Shown: in pieces, positions 58,087-64,000 of the stretch | Position numbering within the stretch: position 1 is the first letter of the stretch | Layout of the letters: the number at the start of each line of letters is the position of its first letter | Assembly: GCA_016630955.3 (NCBI GenBank) | Contig: CM050000.1 | Coordinates: 1,329,902-1,393,901, forward strand | Direction of reading: 5' to 3' | Source of the DNA: Didymella arachidicola | Taxonomy: Eukaryota; Ascomycota; Dothideomycetes; Pleosporales; Didymellaceae | Length of the DNA stretch: 64,000 bases | Program-made: the position numbers and the translations under genes | Notes under the pieces: generated by a model | Database searches by the model: none | What the model saw: the letters and a program-made list of their open reading frames with translations, nothing else | What the model was told of the DNA's origin: nothing

Positions 58087-61000
58087 CCACTTCTAACCTG
58101 CGACAATGTTCACTGTTTTCTAGAAGACTACAGCGTCTTAGTATGCAGGGAGCATCACACTGCTGTTGTTAATCTCAACACGCATCTCTTGCAGCATCAC
58201 AGCGTGCCCGCTGCAACTCGAAAACAAGTTGTTGAACGCTTCAATCAATTCGCGCTGATTGACGCAGCAGACGTTGAGCTTCCAGATGAGCCGGCGCGAC
58301 CGATAGAAGAGCTTGGGAAGCCGCTAGACGGGCTGCAGTGCAAGACATGCAGCTTCATCACTATCAACAAGGACACAATGCGCATGCACTGTAAGAAAGA
58401 TCACCAGCAAGCTTGGCTAGGAGAAAAAGGCGCGCTCTATCACACTGTCAAAGTACAGAGCTTTTTCCGCACAGGGGTTTTACAGCGATATTTTGTTGTT
58501 GATGTAGCTGTAGCCGAAAATGCTCTAAACGACGACGTCGAAGTTGCAGTTCAGAGGCAGCTTGCCGAGTATAAACTGACACAACAAGAAGTCGAAGAAG
58601 AGCTTCAAACACTTGAAGAGGCTGCAAAGACAGACAAGACAGGCTGGTTTAAGCGGACAGGCTGGTTAGAGTTCTTCAAGGATCGAAATCTTGTTCATCT
58701 GGCCCATCAAGCCCGGGCTCCCGATCGGAGCGAGCACAAGCTCAAGCTAGCTGCTCAGCTTGCAGAGGGACTGATTGAGAGAAGCGTCAAGGGATTGGCT
58801 ACGCTTCCGCAAGAACTCAGGCGCTGGCTGCGGAGCGCAAAGCAGAGCGAGATCGACGTGCGGCCGTTGGGGCGACTGCAGAACCCAGAGAGTCAGGCTG
58901 TGTACGCAAGCTATATAGTGAGGTTTGTCTGCTTCTATCTACGCGTGCTAGGAGATGAAGAGCAGCAGGTTATGCGTTTCCGACAGCAACGCGACACAGC
59001 TGCTCGATCAGAAAGCAGTGCGGCGTCGAGCAGCGACGAAGACAGCGAAGACGAGGCGGAAGGCAGTGAGGCTGACGACGACAGCCCGCAGCCCCGGCGC
59101 AGGACACGCAGTCAACAGGCACCAGACATGATGAAGGACACGCGCGAGCTCTTTACGTGGACAGCTGAGCAGAAGTTGTGTGCGATCAGGCTGTGGGACG
59201 CGCTGAATGGCGACGACAGAGGCGCTCAGACGGAGGCGCTTCTTGCGTCTATCAGCTCGTTCATCTTCACGACGTATCATCCCGTGGCGTTGTCTACTGG
59301 TTTGATTCAGTTTCTGGCGGTGCTTGGGATTGATGTAGACACGGGCCGCTTGCGGACCGCAAAGAACTACTCGTACATGCTGGCGGGGATGGTGTACTGC
59401 GTGCGGGTGCTCGCTCTAGAGAAGCTGCTCCCAGGAGGGCAGCGCGACACGCAGACAGAAGAAGACCGCGACAACTTTCTGGCAACGCGGCACAAGCAGC
59501 TAGCAGACGGCACGTTCAGCCCAATGAGCGAGATGATCAGCATGCTGGCGTACGGCAAGCACATTGGACTGACGGCCGGCAACTCAGGCAACGCATACTG
59601 GTCAGAGGACAAGCAGACGTTCTATCTGAACGGCCGACCGATCGTCATCCGCCGCTTCTGCAAGATGGCGCAGGACTTGCTGGCTGAAACAGAGCAGATG
59701 CTGTGGGAGCTGTGCTGGGTGGACGGCGAGGAAGAGCGGGTTACCGTTGATTTGAAGCAAGTAGTTGACGACGTCACGTTCACAAAACGACGCACGTCGT
59801 TTGTCGACGCTCCGGGCAACAAACTGCAAGGCGGGCTGGTTTGGATGCTTAGGAGAGCGATGACTACAGCGGGCGGGCTGCGATTGAAGCGTGCGGACGG
59901 GCAGTGGAGCGTCAAGGCGGTGCGGCAGTACATGCGACAGATGGATCGCTTCTTGGAACTACTGCTCTGCAGCGTGCACATCACGTCAGGACAGCCCGGG
60001 CGTGGGTCCGAGATCACGACGATTCGGCACCGCAACGGCGTACTGCAGGACCGCAACATCTTCGTCGTGGACGGGCAGGTGATGACAGTGGTCCGCTATC
60101 ACAAGTCGCAGTCGCAGTGGGACAAGCCGAAGATTGTGCCGCGGTTCTTGCCGCCGCAGCTAGGGCAGGTGATGGCGGTGTACTTGGTCTACGTACAGCC
60201 GTTCCGCGAGTATCTAACGCTGCAGGTGCTAAGCGGCAGCTACAGCGACTACGTGTGGCAAGACGCGCAGGGCGCGTGGGACACCGGCCGGCTCACGAGG
60301 GTGCTGAAGCGCGAGACAGGGAAGAGGCTGGGCGTGGTGCTGCACACGCTAGAGTACCGACACACGGCAGTAGGTATTGGGCGAGTCAAGGTGGGAGAGT
60401 CGTTCAGCAGGGGCTATCAGGACGACGTTGGCGAGACAGAAGAGGCGGAAGTGGACGACGATGGCGAAGACGTTCTTGAGCTGCAGAACTCACGCACAAC
60501 CGCAATGGGGGTAGGCAACTACAGCGTGCCGATGGATATCGTGAAGCATCTCAGCGTGCGGTCCGTTGATGCGTTCCGGCCGCTTAGCGCAGCATGGCAC
60601 CGCTTCTTAGGGGTGGATGGGAGCGCAGCGAAGCCCGTAGAGCCGAGCAGGACGACAAAGCGACGGATGAGCAACAGCACGTCGTCGGCACTTGTTGGGC
60701 TGCCGAAAGAGAAAGAAGTGCGGTTTGCAGACCCGCGAGCAGATGCGATACACAGGGGGCTGCAGCAGGTGCTAGGCAAGCAAGATGTTGGCTTTCGATC
60801 GGTGGAGCAGGAGCAGGCTTTGCACGCGGTGCTGGAGAAGCAGACGCCGCTCATCGTCGTGCTTCCGACGGGCGGAGGCAAGAGCTTGCTGTTCACGCTG
60901 CCGGCTTGCGTGGAGGAGCCGGGGGTAACGGTGGTCGTCGTGCCGTACCGGGCGCTGATTGAAGATCTAGTCAGGAGGATTCAGCAGTGCGGCGTCGAGT

Positions 61001-62455
61001 GCATGGAGTGGAAGCACGGCGAGAACAACCCGGCATCTGTGGTGGTAGTCAGTGCAGACGTAGCTGGCGACATAACAAGCACTGGCAACTTTCTTGGCTA
61101 CGCGCGGATGCTGAAAGGAAAGGGGCTGCTGCATAGGGTGGTGATTGACGAGTGTCATCTGGTGTTCACGGCGAGGAATTGGCGAGAGAAGCTGGTGGCG
61201 ATGAAGAACTTGCGGCTGCTGGGTAGTCCGATGGTGATGCTGACAGCAACGCTGCCGCCGCTGCAGGAGGGAGAGCTTGAGGCGAGCATGCTTGTGCGTC
61301 ACGCAACGTACGTGAGAGCAAGCACGGTGCGGCCGAACGCGCGGTACTTTGTGTCGTGGTGTCAGCGCGACAAGCTCGAGGAGACGGCGCTGTTCGTGTG
61401 CAAGCGGTGGGCAGAGAAGCTGCGGCGGAGCGGACAGAAGGGGGTGGTGTACTGCAAGAGCAAGGTGCAGTGCGAGCGGCTCGCGACGGAGCTGGGCTGC
61501 GGACACTATCACGCAGGGGTGGTGGATCGCGCAGACCGGCTACAGGAGTGGGTGGAGGGGGGCGGAATGATGGTGGCGACGTCGGCGCTGGGGACGGGAG
61601 TGGACTTTGCTGGCATCGTGTACATCTTGCACGTAGGCACACCGTGGAGCATGAGCGACTTTGCTCAGGCAAGCGGACGCGGGGGACGAGGAGGAGAGCA
61701 ATACGATGTGGTGGTGCTGGTGGGGCAACGGGGAGGTGGAGCAGGTGATGGAGCGAGAGAGAGAGAAGATGGAGGTGCTCGCGATGGGGCAGTTTCTGAT
61801 CGGCAGCGGGTGTCGACGAGAGCTGATGAGCTCGTATCTGGACGAGCGGGGGCAGAGCTGCGGGCAGATTGGGGCAGCGGGATGCGACCGGTGCGGAGAG
61901 GGAGAGGAGGTGTGGATAGAGGAGCAGGAGAAGTGGTCGCGGGAGTGGGCGGTGGTGGAGGAAGGGTTCACAGAGCTGCGAGAGGGGTGTGCGATCTGCT
62001 GGATGGTTAGGCAGGAGTTCCCGACGGCTGAAGAGGAGCAGTGGAAAGGGCACCGGGCGATGCAGTGCACGGCATGGGCAAGGGGAACAGGGATGCAGGC
62101 AGATGAGTTCCGTGTGAAGATGCGGGATCGGACGGTGAAGAACAACTGTCGACGGTGCTGGGTGAGTCAGAAGTACTGCGCGACTGGGGAAGGGATGGAC
62201 AAGCGGTGTCAGTGGCCGAACGTGGTGGTGCCGCTGGCATTCGCAGCGCGGTTGACGAGGGGTGGGATTCAGGCAATGGGAGAGCTGGGGTTTGCAGAGA
62301 CGGGAGACGAGGCGTACGCTGGGTGGCTGGGAAAGCCGCACAGGTCAGAGATTTGGGGACAGATGTTTAGCAACGCAATGGCGATGGCGATTAGGCTGGT
62401 GTTGGAGGGGTGGGGACGAGAGGGAGAGGAAGAGGAGGGTAGCAGAGTAGAGTAG
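58087..62455 (+). CDS. Telomere-linked RecQ-type helicase (TLH-like), one frameshift
   Basis: The frame is open from 58087, with no ATG at its beginning, so the start is uncertain; residue numbers here count from the TTG at 58189. Finger module (CREHH...HLLQHH; CKTC...HCKKDH), an acidic Ser stretch and basic RRRTRSQQ (about 280-310), then the core shared with gene 1: R605 (PGRGSEI), K639, R724 (LEYRHTAV), Y778; the His before Tyr is Arg here. RecQ-family helicase: Walker A PTGGGKS 893-899, DECH 987-990, VVYCKSK, motif VI QASGRGGRGG (about 1160). At about 61715-61735 coding sense shifts by +1 and continues to 62455 with a Cys-rich C-terminus (CGQIGAAGCDRC, NNCRRCW). Either a real frameshift or a base error in a G-rich run. 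Genes of this kind sit next to telomeres in many fungi. Confidence 0.8.
61715..61735 (+). other. Apparent +1 frameshift in the helicase gene
   Basis: Up to VVVLVG the first frame has clear helicase sense; after it the frame turns into Gly/Arg low complexity. The +1 frame, in contrast, gives a charged helix (VEQVMEREREKMEVLAMGQF) and Cys motifs to 62455. The junction lies in GGGGCAACGGGGAGG, a typical place for a lost or gained G. Confidence 0.65.
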
Positions 62456-62560
62456 CAAGCAGGGGAATAGATGAAGTAATAGGTGTATATGCGTAGCAAA
62501 GCCGTGACAAGGTATTAGCAAGAGAGTAACAGGGTAGGGAGGTGGTAGGCCGTCCGGGGC
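62456..62560. other. Subtelomeric spacer after the helicase gene
   Basis: Short G-rich, pyrimidine-poor stretch without a gene. Confidence 0.5.
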
Positions 62561-62680
62561 AGAAGAAGGGGGGGTGGGCAGTAGGCCCGTTAGGTGTTAC
62601 AAGCAGCGGAGCGGTTAGGGTGAGTAGGAGAAGAAGGGGGGGTAGGTAGTGGGCCGTTTAGGTGTTACAAGGAGTAGAGC
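62561..62680 (+). repeat. Two-copy subtelomeric repeat (about 52 bp)
   Basis: AGAAGAAGGGGGGGTGGGCA at 62561 and its variant from about 62629 (AGAAGAAGGGGGGGTAGGTA) each lead into a GGCCGTTTAGGTGTTACAAG-type sequence. The copies differ at about six positions. Confidence 0.85.
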
Positions 62681-62700
62681 AGCAAAGGGAAAGAGAGAAG

Positions 62701-62880
62701 AGTATAGCAGGGTGTAGCAAGGTATAGTAGGGTGTAGCAAGGTATAGTAGGGTGTAGCAAGGTATAGTAGGGTGTAGCAAGGTATAGTAGGGTGTAGCAA
62801 GGTATAGTAGGGTGTAGCAAGGTATAGTAGGGTGTAGCAAGGTATAGTAGGGTGTAGCAAGGTATAGTAGGGTGTAGCAG
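62701..62880 (+). repeat. 20-bp minisatellite, nine exact units
   Basis: Unit GGTGTAGCAAGGTATAGTAG in register over 180 bp, the first unit slightly variant. The strand is strongly purine-rich. Confidence 0.95.
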
Positions 62881-63340
62881 AGTATAGCAAGATATAGTAG
62901 AGTGTAGTAGGGTGTAGTAAGATATTACAGAGCGTAGTAAAAAGCAGAGTATAGTAGAGTGTAGCAGGGTATTATAGAGTATAGTAAGGTATAGCAAAGT
63001 ATAGCAAGATATAGCAGAGCGTAGCAGGGTATAGGAAGGTGTAGTAGGGTAGGGTTAGGTATAGTAAGGTATAGCAAAGCGTAGTAAGAAGCAGAGTATA
63101 GTAGAGTGTAGCAGAGTATAGTAGAGTGTAGCAGAGTATAGTAAAATATAGCAGAATATAGTAAGGTATAGTAGAGTATAGCAGAGTGTAGCAGAGTGTA
63201 GTAAAATATAGTAGGATGTAGTAAGGTATGGAAAAGCATAGTAAAGTATAGTAGAATATAGTAGAATATAGTAGAATATAGTAGGATATAGTAGAATATA
63301 GTAGGATATAGTAGGATATAGTAGAATATAGTAGAAGGCT
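62881..63340 (+). repeat. Degenerate continuation of the GTAGCA/GTATAG minisatellite
   Basis: About 10-bp motifs of the type AG(A/G)GTGTAGC and AGTATAGTAG, increasingly mutated and AT-rich towards the telomere, including a run of GTAGAATATA/GTAGGATATA units at 63240-63330. Confidence 0.85.
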
Positions 63341-63394
63341 AAGCTATAATAAGATATTATAGGTTAGAAAAAGAGAAGAGTAGGTAGTAGATAT
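63341..63394. other. Spacer between minisatellites
   Basis: Purine-rich, no repeat unit of its own and no gene. Confidence 0.5.
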
Positions 63395-63570
63395 AAAAAA
63401 AAGTAGGTAGTAGGTATAAAAAAAAAGTAGGTAGTAGGTATAAAAAAAAAGTAGGTATTAGGTATAATAAAAAAAATAGGTAGTAGGTATAACAAAAACA
63501 ATAGGTATTAGGTATAATAAAAAAATAGGTAGTAGGTATAACAAAAACAATAGGTAATAATTATTAAAAA
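63395..63570 (+). repeat. A-rich minisatellite, about 24-bp units
   Basis: About seven units of the form (A)6-9 GTAGGTAGTAGGTATA, with the poly-A part varying in length and sometimes broken (ACAAAAACA). Confidence 0.88.
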
Positions 63571-63750
63571 AAAGAATAAGTAGTAAGTTTAAGAAATAAT
63601 ATAAGAGAATAAATAGATTAGGTAGTAGAAGAATTAAAGATAAAAAGAAGAAATAAAAAGTAGAGTAAGGTTATAATAATAAGATACTAAGAGAAGAGAA
63701 GAAAAGAAAAAGTGTAGTAAAGCTGTAATAAGGTATTAATAAAAGCGTAT
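63571..63750. other. Purine-rich subtelomeric DNA
   Basis: Almost only A and G on this strand, no gene and no clear unit. Confidence 0.5.
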
Positions 63751-63753
63751 TAG

Positions 63754-63898
63754 GGAGGGTAGGGGGGTAGGCCCGTAAGAAGGGAAAGGAGGGTGCCCGA
63801 AGGGCAACCCGTTAGAAAGGATTACTAAGAAGAGTAAAGGGGTGGGGGGTGGGCCCGTAAGAGGGGAAAAGAGGGTGCCCGAAGGGCAACCCGTCGAA
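63754..63898 (+). repeat. Telomere-proximal duplicated segment
   Basis: Two copies (about 63757-63820 and 63840-63898) of a G-rich unit with GGCCCGTAAGA and GAGGGTGCCCGAAGGGCAAC. The latter is an imperfect hairpin with a GAA loop. The second copy runs directly into the telomere. Confidence 0.88.
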
Positions 63899-64000
63899 GG
63901 GTTAGGGTTAGGGTTAGGGTTAGGGTTAGGGTAGGGTTAGGGTTAGGGTTAGGGTTAGGGTTAGGGTTAGGGTTAGGGTTAGGGTTAGGGTTAGGGTTAG
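63899..64000 (+). repeat. Telomere, (TTAGGG)n
   Basis: About 17 TTAGGG repeats to the end of the window, with one short variant (TAGGG) near 63931. The G-rich strand runs 5' to 3' outwards, as required for a right chromosome end. Confidence 0.99.

Noticed and set aside
61166..62341. Long antisense ORF opposite the helicase C-terminus
   Set aside because: A low-complexity Pro/Ser/Arg product of a G-rich coding strand; no motif. The sense frame has a helicase.
54678..62455. Telomere-linked pair as a Starship with a DUF3435 captain
   Set aside because: I see no DUF3435-type sequence and no cargo or boundary repeats. The only resemblance is the general tyrosine-recombinase spacing.
62615..63239. 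Long minus-strand ORFs with repeating Tyr-Thr-Leu-Leu
   Set aside because: They are translations of the 20-bp minisatellite; no start context and no domain.
1..64000. tRNA or rRNA genes
   Set aside because: I looked for cloverleaf-like and rDNA-like sequence and saw none; a tRNAscan run would be needed to be sure.

Overview
The window is the right end of a chromosome of a filamentous ascomycete (Pezizomycotina, most likely Dothideomycetes; I cannot go lower). It ends in about 100 bp of TTAGGG repeats. Before them come G-rich subtelomeric minisatellites, a RecQ-type telomere-linked helicase gene and a helicase-less paralogue of it, and then some 50 kb of nested transposons around one small island of host genes. 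Long AT-rich, TpA-rich blocks are remnants of elements degraded by repeat-induced point mutation (RIP). Intact, un-RIPed elements lie next to and inside them.

Layout. 1-2030: RIP relic of a pogo/Fot1 transposon (pogo-1 family). 2031-2189: half of a solo LTR (X). 2190-9299: chromovirus A (+). 9300-9490: displaced pogo-1 terminus and a pogo-2 relic piece. 9491-18274: host island (Myb/SANT-like gene, F-box gene, small Cys-rich gene, kinase-like gene, a pseudogene, one possible further gene). 18275-26557: RIP DNA carrying chromovirus B (+) and the other end of the pogo-1 relic. 26558-26867: other half of LTR X. 26868-33977: chromovirus A' (-). 33978-35823: pogo-1 with an intact transposase gene. 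35826-47110: pogo-2 relic pieces, chromovirus C (-), a solo LTR and an intact pogo-2 transposon. 47111-54160: chromovirus E (+). 54161-62455: the two telomere-linked genes. 62456-64000: subtelomeric repeats and telomere.

The five full-length Ty3/gypsy elements are chromoviruses. Each has a Gag ORF, a -1 frameshift site T TTT TTA, and a Pol with protease, RT, RNase H, integrase and chromodomain. All have a putative self-primed PBS directly after the 5' LTR. Every copy also carries an antisense gene between pol and the 3' LTR for a small Zn(II)2Cys6 (GAL4-type) protein with a coiled coil. I know of no such gene described in a fungal chromovirus; it is the best candidate here for an undescribed system.

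Target-site duplications show a rearrangement. A and A' are apparently identical 7110-bp inverted copies whose outer flanks are swapped. LTR X, the pogo-1 relic, the intact pogo-1 terminus and the pogo-2 relic are all split across the same two junctions. The 17.6-kb interval 9300-26867 is therefore inverted relative to its ancestor, or misassembled at these repeats.

The telomere-linked pair shares a core whose Arg, Lys, Arg, His and Tyr residues are spaced as in tyrosine recombinases. In the distal gene this core is fused to a RecQ helicase. This is an inference from motifs.
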